Under the pieces are notes generated by a model. The model did no database searches. It had not been told where the DNA came from and saw only the letters and a list, made by a program, of their open reading frames with translations. DNA of 64,000 bases from Panaeolus papilionaceus (Eukaryota > Basidiomycota > Agaricomycetes > Agaricales): positions 25,907-89,906 of the forward strand of contig JADNRZ010000051.1 of assembly GCA_015501605.1 (NCBI GenBank), read 5' to 3'. Both the position numbers and the translations under genes were made by a program. How positions within the stretch are numbered: the first letter of the stretch is position 1; each line of letters opens with the position of its first letter. This document shows, piece by piece, positions 33,487 to 45,589 of this stretch.

Positions 33487-35097
33487 CTAAACCTCGGCCT
33501 CACGCTCAACCCAGTCCCCATGCGGTCCCATGATCCATCTTGATATGGATACCGGATCATAGCTGTTACGATGTGGCAGATCTCTCCGAGACTTAGCGCG
33601 CATGCGACTCAGAAAACGCATCCCAATTTTCCGCTTTGTTATCTCATCCTGCCGTCGAGCCACCCAAGGTACGAAATCGGACGAGACATCATCATCGGAC
33701 TCGGGCTCCTCGGTTATTAAGCCTGTCTGTTGTCCGAGTTCCACAATGGGATTTGCATTGGTGGTTCGGCTTCTAAACCCTGCCACTTGATGGTTGTCGT
33801 CAACACCGTAGTAGAATACCGTGGGCCAACTATGGCGAAGCTTAAAACGGTTATCATCGCTGATGAAAGAGTAATCAAAAGGAGTCGAAGACCTTTCCTG
33901 ATTCATAGCGGCGCGTAGATCTCTGAGCTGCTGCGTGAATCGTAGGAGGTGCGGTTGTATATCCTTCAAGTTCTCCTCGAGTACGGAGACAAGAAGGTCT
34001 TCTCCATCCTTCTCTGCCTGCGCTATTTCCTCCGTAAGCCTTTTATCCTCGCTCTGAAGGGCATCAATCCGACTTTCAACGTCCGATACGAGGTTAGGTA
34101 GGAATGGTGTCTTCGGTGAGAATTTCTCCTTGTGAACGGATTCGTAGAAAGGAAAAGAGAAATCCGAACAGTTGGGTTCTTCGAGTGCTGTTTTCAACAC
34201 CGCCAAAGCGGACTCTTGGGTCGTATCAAGGAATTTCGTCATTTGTGCGCCAAGGTTCAGAACCTCCTTTTTAAGGGGATAAAGGCAGTCCATGAGGGTT
34301 ATACTGAGAGAGCCGTGAGATGGTTTCACTCACTTTCCACGGGCCATTCCTGAGTTCCTCATACCTCGCATCAGCTTTTTCCTTTGCCTCGTCCCTATGA
34401 ATTGTGTTCCACATGGTGGTTACCACAGTGACCCGGTGTGCTCCCATATCGCCTACCATGGTTTGAAAAGTATTCATAACGCGACGTCGTGTTCCGCTCA
34501 ACCGAAGATCCGTTATGGGGACGAGATAAAGAAGTGCGTAAATCATTGCGCTTATGCTGAGAGCATCAAGGTTGTCAGTCTCATTAAAGTAAGACATCAC
34601 CGAATGATATTGATGACGAACCCACAGCTACTCAGATACCGCGTAACCTTCGTGACGATGTCCATCTCTGATATTTTCCTATCCGCGAAGCCAGGCGTGT
34701 CAAATAAGACAAGAGGCCACTCATTCGTACTGTTCCCCTCCATCAGGACGACGCCGTCTAGATGGTAGGCGCAAACGTCCTGGGTGTATCCATCCAACTG
34801 ATCTTTCGATATTCCCAAAGATGTATTTCCAGACAAGGCTTCTATGAACTAAAAGGAGCAGGTTGTAAAGCCAGTTGAGCGCAAAGAGTATATATCGAGA
34901 GTCTGAAACATACTGAGCTCTTGCCTGCGCCGGTGGGTCCTATGAGTCTGCGATAACAATATTGTATCAGGGCTCTCCCAAAGTTCTTTGAGCACTTACA
35001 TGATTGCATACTTGAGGGATTTGTCTCTGGGACTCTCGGATGCAGCTTGTGCTCTAATCGATATAGGACCTTTAACTCTCAATTCGTTGTCGAACAT
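33487..35097 (-). CDS. P-loop GTPase-like protein with coiled coil, copy 2
   Basis: Minus-strand exons 35097-35000, 34947-34914, 34848-34622, 34556-34334 and 34266-33487 give 453 aa in phase. Intron positions equal those of the copy at 20990, and exon 4 has the same length (223 nt). It has the P-loop GPTGAGKSS, the G3-like FDTPGFAD and the same DQLDGYTQDVCAYHL segment between them. The C-terminal half is helical and charged, then extends about 75 residues beyond copy 1, ending in a basic stretch (RRQDEITKRKIGMRF). The start at 35097 (MFDNELRVKG) was chosen by homology to the fragment at 28840. Likely GTP-binding, function unknown. Confidence 0.8.
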
Positions 35098-35321
35098 TAC
35101 GAGATAGCGATGTAGGTAGTAAGCGGTGGTGGTACAAAGGCAGGTAGAGACTACTCCAGGACTGTGTCCCCCTTTCGGCGATGATACCCATCGCAAGTGG
35201 CTCCGCCTTGACTGAATAGTTTGATGAAGGATATTTTTACAACTCATTCAAGCACCGTATTTGGAGATCTCACGGCAAACTGCGTATGATATCAGAAATG
35301 AGTGACGTCTACGGGATGACA

Positions 35322-36728
35322 CTATCTCAATCCAACTAAATAGCCGGCCCCCCGGTGATACACCGCAATCTGACCTGATACCTCATCCAGGGCTAGAAGA
35401 GGCGCAGGGGTAAATAACATCTGAATCGGATTAAGCTCTTCCTCCTCTTCTGCGTTGTCATCTCCACGTCTGCTCTTCTTCCAGTCCATGCGAAGAGTGA
35501 CTGGCGTTATATACCTAGCCTCTTGCACGCCTCCCTCACTCACCAACAGTGCGTCATCTGGCCATGCAAACTCTGCCAGAATGAGCCGGTTTCGCTCACC
35601 AGGGCAGAGCAAAACATGCCGATACGCACAAAATCGCGAGATGGTGTGAAATTCGGCGTATTCGGGCGGAAATCGAGCAATGACCACGACTTGTGGTGAT
35701 TCAAGATTCCCGATCTCGAGTTCCTCGGCTTCAAGACATGCGTCGGGAATGATAATTCCCCACACCCTGTCTGCGTAGTACAGAGTGAACCTGGACGTCT
35801 TTCCAATCCTGATGAGGGGGGGAGCTCGTAATGTCGACGGGCGTTTGACCCATGTTATCAGGTTGGAGGTTGATTCGGAGGAGAGTTGCATCACAGTCAT
35901 GGTCTAGATATGGCTTCTTTGAATAATAGAGCATATGGGAACGCGATACCGCGGCGAACCCTGCGTCATAGTCTGATGTGGAATCTTCTGGGATAACAAT
36001 TGACGTAATCTGGATTGCTTCGAGGCCGGTCGATTCCCAGTCTTTGGATACGACATGTTGTACACGCCATCCTTGAACCACCGCTTTGACGTACGAAATG
36101 TCGCCGTCCTCCAGGATCCTTTCTGTCCATGCAAACACGACGCCCAACATGAACGAAAACCCACTATCGCCCTGTATGGATGCATCATGAAAGGTCATAT
36201 CACCAGTGCAAGTGAATTTGTTTGGGTTGTCTTCCACCTGAGGAGGAATGAGGGTCTGAAAACTGCCGTCCTTGCTGCGCAGGTCGATGTAGACCACGGA
36301 CCAAGCTTGGGTTAACAGCAGAATCCACCTTCCACCTGGTATCATAACCATGTGATGTACCTGTCCTTTGGGTAAAGGCAAAGCTGTTACGTCCGTGAAG
36401 CTTCGGTTGTCAATATGGCGCCATCGGCGAGAGACACGTTGCCAGCGAAGAAAGATTGACTCCAACTGTTCAGTTGTGTACTGCGAAAGGGGTAGTTCGA
36501 ATGCGGATGAGAAGGCGTCCGACTCCTGGTGGTCTTTGAAAATACTAATCCATAAAGTGCGCAGGCCTGTCAGTTGCTTGAACGACTTGGAAACCTTTGC
36601 ATGGCACGGTGCATCAGTGATACTGTAAGATCAGCATAGGGCGCAACACAACGCACTGATCGTAGCCTCAGAATGCTTTGCCAACCCGCATCTAAGAAAA
36701 TCTTTTCTGTGATATCAAGTGACATCAT
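35322..36728 (-). pseudogene. F-box protein, copy B (191-bp deletion)
   Basis: Inverted paralog of the gene at 27009-28634. The start MMSLDITEKIFLDAGWQSILRLRS lies at 36728, and good identity continues to VDITSSPPH. At that point DNA equivalent to about 27933-28123 of copy A is missing (191 bp), which shifts the frame. Identity then resumes as RIGKTSRFTLYYADRVWG to the stop at 35322. The 5' end also differs around the F-box/linker junction, where a splice or a second lesion may exist. Both halves stay open separately, so the damage is recent. Confidence 0.75.
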
Positions 36729-37289
36729 TGTGAGGGCAAGCATGATTGAAATGCAAGGACTTGTCGACGAGGTCGTTGATGAGAAAGGTTCATACGTTCA
36801 TCCTGCATCGTGGTTTTGATTGCGTCTATTTGCTGAGCCCTGACATCCACATGTAGCTTCTCTAGGGTTGGTTTACATCCGCGTACTGGATATAATCGTA
36901 TAAATTTGGAAAAAGAACTATAGAGTAGCTGTTGAGTGAGTGTAAAATTTGGGCCTGATTACCATTGTCATTGAAATGTTACGACTGGAACCAGACTGAA
37001 AGACGTGTTATAACTTCTGAGCTTACAACCCCCGGTACCATGAAGTAAGGCGAGATACAATTCGTTGAAGATTTTATGATCAATTGAGGTATTCGTATCC
37101 GCTCAACGTATTACGTGACTGGCCCCTTCGTCAATGATCAACGAACAATGAACATCGGAATTGTTCAAGCTAGCCCTCGGATCCGGGTGGTCCATGCAGC
37201 ATTGTTCTTACCAGATCGAACTCGTCATCTCAAACAGAAGTTATTTGTGATGAAATTTTCCTGACGCAATAAATGAGAACAGCGTTTAG
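36729..37289. other. Intergenic, nothing recognised
   Basis: I see no gene or repeat here. Confidence 0.4.
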
Positions 37290-37681
37290 AGGCGGGGATC
37301 TGGGTGGAAGGTGAGCGGGGATCATGGTAGGATGGAAGAGGAAGGTGAGACGCGCAGCACGCGCGTTTGAGAAGAGAGGAAAAGGTGAACGTGACTTGAA
37401 ATGAGACGAAGACGGACGACGGAAATGACGAAAATAATCGCTGACGAAGGTGCGCACGACACACCACATACAAGGGTGCAAAGGAGCTTGTATGAGATGT
37501 ATACTAGGTACATGCTATATTTAAAACGATAGAAAATCATGGAAATAGAAAGAAAATACTCGAACCTACAGAAACCAAGAGTTCTCGGCGCGTGAACGAT
37601 GCGCTGATGCGAATAGAAATACACGGAAATATATAGAAAAATCGAAAAATAAGGGGATACTGACGCTGTAGTCATCAACGC
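37290..37681 (+). repeat. Repeat family A, copy 4
   Basis: Matches 6619-6985 and 16144-16620: CGCTGACGAAGGTGCGCACGAC, GTACATGCTATATTT..GATAGAAAATCATGG, and the end GCGCTGATGCGAATAGAAAT. It ends near GTAGTCATCAACGC. No coding potential. Confidence 0.6.
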
Positions 37682-38454
37682 TGTCTTGCAGAGGGCCAAG
37701 GAGAGGTCCTGGTATTATTAATAACTCGAAAGGCGTGTTGTTCATAGGCACGTCCTTGTATTTATTTCTGTGTCTTGTCGTGCGGTTTCATTGACAGCGG
37801 CCAGATGATAGAGTGCGGATAGGGTGATCCCGACCCTGGAAGCGTCCTGATCATGGGCACCCTTGAGAGCTTCTGGTCGAGTTCATCAATTGGCATGGTG
37901 CTTATTCGTGCCATGATAAGCGGTGTTACGCGAGGATCACATTATTAGGAGATGCCGACAAAGACTGGTTCTACGGTATGCTGATATGGATGTCTATTGG
38001 TATGAGATGTTCTGAGCACCAGGCTCTGACGACGGGGTGATGTCAGGGTACAGCGGCATAGAGAGCTATCTGGATGAAGATTTGTGGTGGTCCGCCTATG
38101 GATAGATTCTTTATTTACATAAAAATACGCTGAACTGCGTTGAAAATGAGAGCCCAGTATCTGGGTTTACACGAATATTAAATGAAAATCGAGAACGATT
38201 CATGTTAAAATTACATTCTTTACAAATAATATATGATTTACAGATGAAATGCAATATGAAGTTAGGTATACATAGTATGAGGGAGAAGTACATCGTAGAA
38301 GACAGACATGATGCATAACACAACGTTAACAATAGAGGGAAAAGTCACAACGCCATCCCTTCAACGCACACGAGACCCGAACGAACACGAAACCACACAA
38401 CCTCAATGCGAGCCTCTCCGTCATAACATCTACACCCCTGCTCGCCCGAATCAC
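37682..38454. other. Intergenic, nothing recognised
   Basis: This is the 3' flank of the metacaspase gene. No gene is seen. Confidence 0.4.
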
Positions 38455-41400
38455 TTAAGGACTCCAAACCTTATCCTTCGGCTTTAATTCAATCCATCAC
38501 ATCAGCACCCCTCCCAAACCCAAAGAAAAAATAAAAAACGACTCACCAAAGGCACAAAGCTACTCAACACGGGTTCCTGGAAGTTGTTCATCTCCACAAC
38601 CACCACTGATTCCTCCTGCTGCTTCCGACGACACCGCGTCTTATACGCGCTCGAGGCGATGTGTAGTTTTAGATACGATTTGTGCAATGAGTGGGACACG
38701 TCCGTGAGCAGGGAGGGAAGAGTGGGATGGTGATTTTTTTCGAGGATTTTGTAGAGTTGCTGGTGGGGTTGGATGTTAGTTACGTGTATGACGACGGAGA
38801 GAGCGCGGAGAGGAGAAAGGGAGACGAAGGAGACGGACGAAGGCAGGATGAGGCAGTGAAGGAAGGGACTCACGTATGTCATCGATCTCCCCTTTGCGTC
38901 ATTCCATGTTTTTTGACTATCCGTAGACGAACTTAGGCAAATCTAAAAACAGAATCGTATCGTTAGCGCCTTTTCTCGTCACCATTCCGGCTCAAACATA
39001 ACAAGGATACGAAAGAGAAAATACGAAACAAACTCACCACATCAACCCCATCCTTCTCACCAGCCACGATCATCTTCTGCCCTCTACTATCCAAATTAGA
39101 CGCACATTGACCCGTACAATATAAGGTACATGGCGTCTCGACCATATCCCCATCCCCATCCCCCTCTGGTGTGAGGCCCAGATGTGACATATCGGTATGA
39201 AGAGCACGACTCAGAATGCTGGTGTTAGTGGTAACAGAGAGACCCTTAAGTGAGATGTGTTTGTGGCGCATTGGGGGTGTGCGTTGAGGATGAGGAGGGT
39301 GAGGGACGGGGGCGTGGTAAGATGAACCTGAGCCTGAACCTGAAGCGTGATTCAGATGACTCGCATGAGGTATGGGCGCGAAGTGCGGGTGCGATTGGGG
39401 TTGGGAATGAGACTGAGGCTGAGACTGAGACTGCGACGTAGAGGTAGAGGTAGAGGTTGCCTGTGAAGGAAGCATTCGGGAGTGGCCCTCATATTCCTTG
39501 GAGAGCGACGACCGTCCATGGGGGAGTGATTCGTTTGAGGACGAGTGCGCGCCGTGGGGGTGGGATATCGGTATTGAAGTTAACGTCGAAGCGAGATGTG
39601 CTACCCGAGTCGTTGAGAGCGCGTCGTATGCCTTAGATAACGAAGAGCGTCCATGCGGTAGTAGGTCCACTCCATGCGGCGGAATCTGTGCGTGAACATG
39701 AGTTGGAGAATGCGACTGAGGGTCTTTCGGGATCGCCATCCCCGGCCTTGCATGTAGAATCTTCGGCGACTCCGAAAGGACGCGATCCTCAATGATCATC
39801 TCCAGCGTCGTATTGGAGCCGTTATGATTGGATTTCATGATTGCGTCTATACTGAGACCGCTGGGTGCTTTCATGATTCCGTCGATGGAGGTGGACGACC
39901 AGTGGCTATGATCGCGTAGCCGGTTGTGGAGAGCGTGGTTGGTAGACATGCGGGCTTGACGACGCGCTGGTTACACGAATAAAATATATGTCAGTTTTAG
40001 TTGAGAGAAACAAAATCGTGAAAGGAATGGAGAATATGACAACGAAGGAAGAACGAAGAGACAGTGTAACCCTAAGGAACGACACTCACTGGTATTATTC
40101 TGCTCGAACCCCGACCTCCTCTGGCCCTTATTCACCCAGGGTACATACACAGCATTACACCACGAATGCGGCAAATCCAAAAGCGACCCCGAGTGGCAGG
40201 CGTCGCAGACAGCGACGAGGGTGCTCCCGGGTGGGAGGGGCTTGACGAGGTGTGCGTGGAGTTCGTTGTCGATGATGCGCAGGCCGTCGGAGGTGAGCAT
40301 TACTGGGGAGAGGAGGGGTGAGGATGAAGTCAGAATTTTGCACGACGATGGGTAATGAAGGATAGCATACTCACCCTCATTTTTCTTATCCTCCTCCTCG
40401 ATATCATCCGTATCCTCCTGCGTTCCATGGCCCGCAACTGTCGATTCAACCAGTTCATCCCTAAAAGCGCGAGACGAGAATAGGAAGAAGGTGACGTACA
40501 ATGAAAGAATACGGTATCACCCGCTTCAATGCCAGATACGAGTTTGTCGATCTCCGCGAGCTACAGGGTGACGTTGGGGTTTAGAAGGCGGAGGTGGAGG
40601 TGGAGGTGGAGACGGGCGATGTTTCAGGTGAAACACAGCCCACGATAGGCGCGTATATGAGACGGTAAGCGCGTATTGATAGTCATGAGTACATGATAAC
40701 GATCACGGAGAATGATGATCGTGCACAGGGGTTGGGAGCGATCAGAAGATTGAATGGAAGGAATGTCGCAATTGACGTGAGGGAGATACGGGGGCATCGG
40801 AATTCGGACGGACGGAGGTCGGAAATTAGAATTGGAAGTTTGGAAATAGAACACAGGAGGTTCAAAGTGGAATCCGGAATAGGAAAAAAAAAAAAACATA
40901 AGCATGAGAAGATCAGACCATAAGAAACATGAAACGAGGAGGCGGAGCAATTGAATACAAAACACAGCTTGTCAGTAAGACAGGTGGAACGAGGATGCAG
41001 TAAAAACACGCACGATATTAGCTCTGGTGGGTTGTTTTCTGCTTGCCTTGTTATCGTCGATGAGGACGACGATGTCTCTGGATTTATAGCCATACCATGC
41101 TGAATATTACAAGTAATCAAGCTGAGTTAAGATGAACGATAAGTTCAACGGGAACGACGCACTCATCAAAGCTTTCCTCATCAACGCAACGTCGTTGTGC
41201 GCAATTGGTAGTTTCTTGGTTATCAGCGCGATACTCCCACTTTTCGTGACGGGTTTAGCACCGGTATTACTCCTTTTCTTCGCTCCTGTTCCTGCCCTAT
41301 TAATACTGGAGCTGTCTCGTCCTGGTGATACGGGTAAGGGACTGTCAACGGCAGCTTCTTGGCGTCGAGAAAATCCATCCACAGGTTCTGGAGGAGGGTC

Positions 41401-41616
41401 TGCAGCGATTCCGATGAGTAATGCGCGTTTTCGTGGGCGACGGGTGGGTTGAGAGGTGCTGGTGCTAGGTTGAGCTTTGGAGGATGATGCTGTGGGGATG
41501 GAAGCAGCGGGAGCTGTGGCGGTGGCGGTGGCCGGAACGGGATGGGGAGTGATAGTGTGGTTGCTTTTGATGTTCAACCAGACGAGAGGCTTGAGCTTTT
41601 GTTTGATGTCCTTCAT
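38455..41616 (-). CDS. Metacaspase (peptidase C14 family)
   Basis: Cysteine protease of the caspase-like clan, cleaving after Arg/Lys in proteostasis and cell-death pathways. Nine exons on the minus strand: 41616-41163, 41099-41014, 40560-40500, 40437-40375, 40302-40090, 39966-39038, 38942-38874, 38759-38547 and 38481-38455. They give 704 aa with all phases matching. Family marks are RKRALLIGI, HNDVALMRKALMTWYGYKSRDIVVLIDD, QPTRANI, the catalytic His in FAGHGTQ (about residue 204) and the catalytic Cys in VAVCDACHSGSLLDL (about 257), then CNAVYVPW and the late SSSTDSQKTWNDAKGRSMT. Exon 6 adds about 300 residues of His/Ser/Gln-rich sequence with two PHGRSSLSK repeats before the C-terminal subdomain, so the protein is longer than usual. 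Intron 2 is long (453 nt). Confidence 0.88.
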
Positions 41617-43309
41617 GATGAATATACGGTTTGGATTGTACGAGAAAGTCGACTGGCGAAGTTGGGGTTGTTGTCTTGCTCAACACTTGGTGCGTAGACC
41701 TGTTCGTGTGCAGCGAAGAGAACCTAATGAAAGGTATGAATACATTCTATTCTGTGAGGTTATATCAATTATAAGTAGGTCAAGAGGCGGTGTGAAACGA
41801 TGAACATCATCAAGAATAGACCATCCTATTACTTAGATGTGATAGATATGGATCGATCTACCCACCTTATGGATGTCAAGGCTGTGAGAGTTTTACTGCA
41901 ATACAAGTACGCCGTTCCTTGTGTTTCCAATCACCTATGGTATCCGACTGAAACCGGGAGATGGAAAAGAGGGAAGAGGAGGATGTTCAGGCGAAACCTG
42001 GGACGATGGGAATAGGGAAAGAGGAGGAGTCAGGGAGAGGAGTCCCTTATTCATCATGTTGGTCAACATTGAAGGTGCCGTTGACACCGGAATGATGATC
42101 AGCAACCAGGGTCCCCGAGCGGAGATTGCGCATCAAACCCCGAATTCAACTTCCGACCATCGTTGGGTAACGACATGTCATGCCTCATCGACGAGTGCTG
42201 AATCGTTCGTGTTCATTCTCTGATCCTGAATGCAGGCAGGATCGACTTTTCGTCTTACGTGAGCCCGTCATTGATATGACTTTACGCGACAGCATATGCC
42301 ATGACACATCTCTTTACCCTATGATCACCTCTGCATGCCCGAGCATCGCCCTGGTGCTCTATTCTTCTATTTTCTTATTTTATTTTATTTGTTCCCACCC
42401 ACCCACTTCCTCGTCAATAATCATTGGCAGTAATTCTATCTCCGTGGACTGGAAGGCTGAAGCATGACATGCATGACACCTCAAATTCTGCCTCGCGCAT
42501 CAACTCTCGACTCATGGGAACTTAACATCTAAACCAACTAAAGCACCTTGGGCTCTCGCAGCTTTATATAATTATAACCCCAGATCGTAACCCTTGTTTC
42601 GGAAAACGTGCCCAAACTGTAACATTATTATATTCCGCGCTACTTTGAAAGCCTCGAAGACTTCAATAACTCGCCATTTAGGCTCACCTGATGGTCATTC
42701 GCTTAATTTTACTAATCGTCAAGCGAGCTCAGAATATGCCTGATGAAAAGTCTAGCGACGCCATCTTCGAGATCTGAACTAGAATCTCACGCAATGCTTA
42801 ACTCTTTTGTATCAGGTTTTCTTCTTATTTTTAGCTTATTTTATGCCGTAGCCATATTCCGTGGCGGTAGGCTAGTGAACCAATTGGACTTGGACTTGGG
42901 GGTGCATCCGCCCTGAGCGCGTCCTCGTCCATCAGCACTCGTCCCGGCGAAAGGGTTGACGCTTTGGTCACCCCTTCTGCCTCTCCCACTTTCATGCCTG
43001 CCTTCACTGACTGGAAAGCAGGAGTAAAGAATGCGATCTTATTCTCCGCACAGCTGGTTTGATCTCTAACATGCGTTCATATGGATGACGTATTGACTAT
43101 ACGATACCAAAAGTACGACTGCGTTTGGTTATAACGGTTCAGCAATACGACGGATTTTTGTTTAAACAGAATTTGATTAAACATGCTCATATACCATTAC
43201 CCACCTGTGCAAGATATGTATGTCATGCATTTAAATGGTGTTTAAACAAAAATATTGTGATTAAATATTGAATGTTTAAACACGATAAGCACATGAATAA
43301 ATGGGTGAC
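41617..43309. other. Intergenic with a second TTTAAA cluster
   Basis: No gene is supported. 43161-43280 holds four TTTAAA palindromes within 120 bp. Nothing else is recognised. Confidence 0.4.
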
Positions 43310-43655
43310 TGGAGAAATGATAAAATGGGTCGGGGGTTGAGAACACCCTTCCAGTTGATCTTTGGAGATGGAAATTTTCTGAGATTCGCCTGCAAGCGCT
43401 TCGATAAACTATCACGCATCAATACCATATCAATACTATGCCAATATTAGACCTCAATGAAAGAAACAATTCTTACGGAGCTTTTCCCGGCCCCGGTAGG
43501 TCCCATGATGCTATGTGAATTTATTCAGTACATTCGTGTCGGACTCTTTCCTACTGGTACAAATCACAGGTCAGATTGAGGATGGTTTCGGCTGCTTGGG
43601 TATTGACCAGTAACTGGTTCGATAGAGATAGCGCCGGTAACTTGAAGAGATAGTG
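43310..43655 (-). pseudogene. GTPase fragment, 3'-truncated
   Basis: On the minus strand: LQVTGAISIEPVTGQ (like the N terminus of the two intact copies), then IMGPTGAGKSS followed directly by a GTAAGA donor as in the intact genes, then FIEALAGESQKISISKDQLEG. Similarity stops within exon 3 and stops follow. Everything from the G3 motif onward is absent. Confidence 0.75.
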
Positions 43656-44069
43656 TTCGTTACATTTTCACATGAGAGTAATGACGAGTAAGCAAGACCT
43701 CAAAGTTGTGGATAATGATGACGAGGTGAGATGATGGGCTTTGAAGTAGAAGGTGTGGTCGACAGTTGACCGCATGTTCGAGGCGACGCCCAAATGATAC
43801 CATTTGTGAGATCAGTCCCCATCGCATCACGACCCTACGTTTCGCTATCCATAATTTCGAAATGCACATCGTAAATTCATGGTCGCGTACTGTCTTTATC
43901 CTTATAGTTTCGTCAATGGGCATGCTCCGTGGTGGGATTGCAAGTGAGCACATATTCACTCATTTGTATCTCAGCGAAAAAATTCTACGCATGGGTTTCA
44001 GAACGGAAAATCTAGCAAAGCGAGAACGAGCTGGAGTATCTCTATTTACCGCCCCGACCTTGCGGGTAG
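43656..44069. other. Intergenic, nothing recognised
   Basis: I see no gene. Confidence 0.35.
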
Positions 44070-44620
44070 GATCTTCGGGTATTCCGCCAAAACAGAATTT
44101 TCATTGGTTATCTCCAGCGTGTATTTGAGTTATTACCATTTGATTTCATGATTCCTTCGACGGAGGCGGACGCCCAGTGGCCGTGATTGGCAGACATGCG
44201 GGCTTGATGATGCGGTTGGATTAAAGAAGTAGAATCAGAAAATAATATCAAAATGGCACTCATGATAAATAGAAAAATGAAAATGCGAAAAGAAATAAAA
44301 TAAAACCCTTATTCACTGATCCAAAAGCGACGCATCGCAGACGGCGATAAGGGTGCTCCCAGGTGGGAGGAGCCAGATGAGTTGTGTGTAGAGTTCGTTA
44401 TCAACTTGAACGATGCGCAGGCCGTCGGAGGCGAGCATGTATATAACGGAGGGAAGGCAAAGGGTAGGGAGGAAAGGGGTAAAGAGGAGGCTAGAATGGT
44501 GCGCAGGAAGAACCTGAGGGCGCGAGAGAGGAGTCGAGAGCGTACCTTGGTTTTTTTTTGTCCTCCTCAACGTCGTCCATATCCTCCTGTGTTCCATGAG
44601 ACGCGGCTACATGAATTTTG
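44070..44620 (-). pseudogene. Metacaspase fragment lacking the catalytic Cys
   Basis: Minus strand: ASHGTQEDMDDVEEDKKK (His motif region), an intron-like stretch, then ASDGLRIVQVDNELYTQLIWLLPPG and IAVCDASLLDQ-stop. Compared with the intact gene's CDACHSGSLLDL, the four residues C-H-S-G are deleted in frame (12 bp). Downstream, the equivalent of QARMSTNHALH (QARMSANH) and a shortened linker remain. The first exons and the C-terminal subdomain are absent. It is a tandem decayed duplicate in the same orientation. Confidence 0.8.
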
Positions 44621-44757
44621 CGTTGTGGCGGCTGATGGTAGTGATAACGAGCGACGCTCATACTGATAGCTGAACGCCTTGGGTAGGGAAATAAACCATG
44701 ATGACCGGAATAGGGTCAGCATTGAGGCGTACAAAGCGCGTGTGTGCGTGCTGATTT

Positions 44758-44932
44758 TTGCGTCTTCCGGTCACTCGTCACCGGAGTAGGGAGTAGCCTA
44801 GAGGCTACGCTTGGGGGTGGAAAGAGGGCAATGGCCCGAAAGCCACTGCCCCACTTCCCAGGTCGAGAGCCGATGGACGGAGGAGGATGCGCCCCACCAT
44901 CCACCGGCTCTCTAACCCCTAGGCTATCCCGA
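44758..44932 (+). repeat. Conserved block C, copy 2
   Basis: About 90 percent similar by eye to 7325-7497. It contains CCGGTCACTCGTCACCGG and GAGAGCCGATGG..CCACCGGCTCTC, both able to form hairpins. It lies upstream of the truncated family B copy. Confidence 0.65.
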
Positions 44933-45056
44933 GTCAGAGTGACGGTGCGAAACCAGGTGAAAGTTTAGATGAGCTATGAAAAAGGTAACATGGCGTTGAG
45001 TATTATATATGGAAAGGAGTATAGGAATTGAAGAACAAGGTCTGAAAACTTGCCAA

Positions 45057-45589
45057 TGATGAGTGCACAACAGTGGGAAGTCGAATGAAAAGAACCACAC
45101 AAAATAAAATGAGATGGTAAATGGAACAGAGGTTATGGTGATGGTGCAAGTCAAGTGGTTAGGAGAGGGTGGCTAAAATGGTAGGGAGGGATTCAGGGCG
45201 GTGACGGCGACACTAAGGGACAAATTGGGGTATGTATGAATGCTGGGGCTGACTAAAAAGACCAGAACAGCGGTAGCCGGGACTCGTAATGAACACCAAT
45301 AACTGCGGCTATGTAGCGCAGCTGCAAGATGACTGAAATGATAAAGGAAACTGGACTATATACAGCTGGTGACGCTGGGAGTCTGGGAGACAACGAAATG
45401 TGAAGAAACTTGACCAGACAACAGCTAGTATGACTGCTGAGACGAAAAGAAACAAAGACAAGATTTAGATACGAAATCCGGGGAGCAGAACTGATCTAAT
45501 CTAAACAGAGAGCTAGCGTGCAGTTGATATAGTGTGTCAAGAGAACTGACTATGAAATAAGGAAAGGGAGGTATAATAAAAAAACAAGT
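45057..45589 (+). repeat. Repeat family B, copy 3, cut by the LTR element
   Basis: Starts TGATGAGTGC and follows copies 1 and 2 to the GGAGGTATAATAA block, then stops exactly at the LTR start. The missing final third (about 310 bp) does not resume after the element at 57107. Confidence 0.65.
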
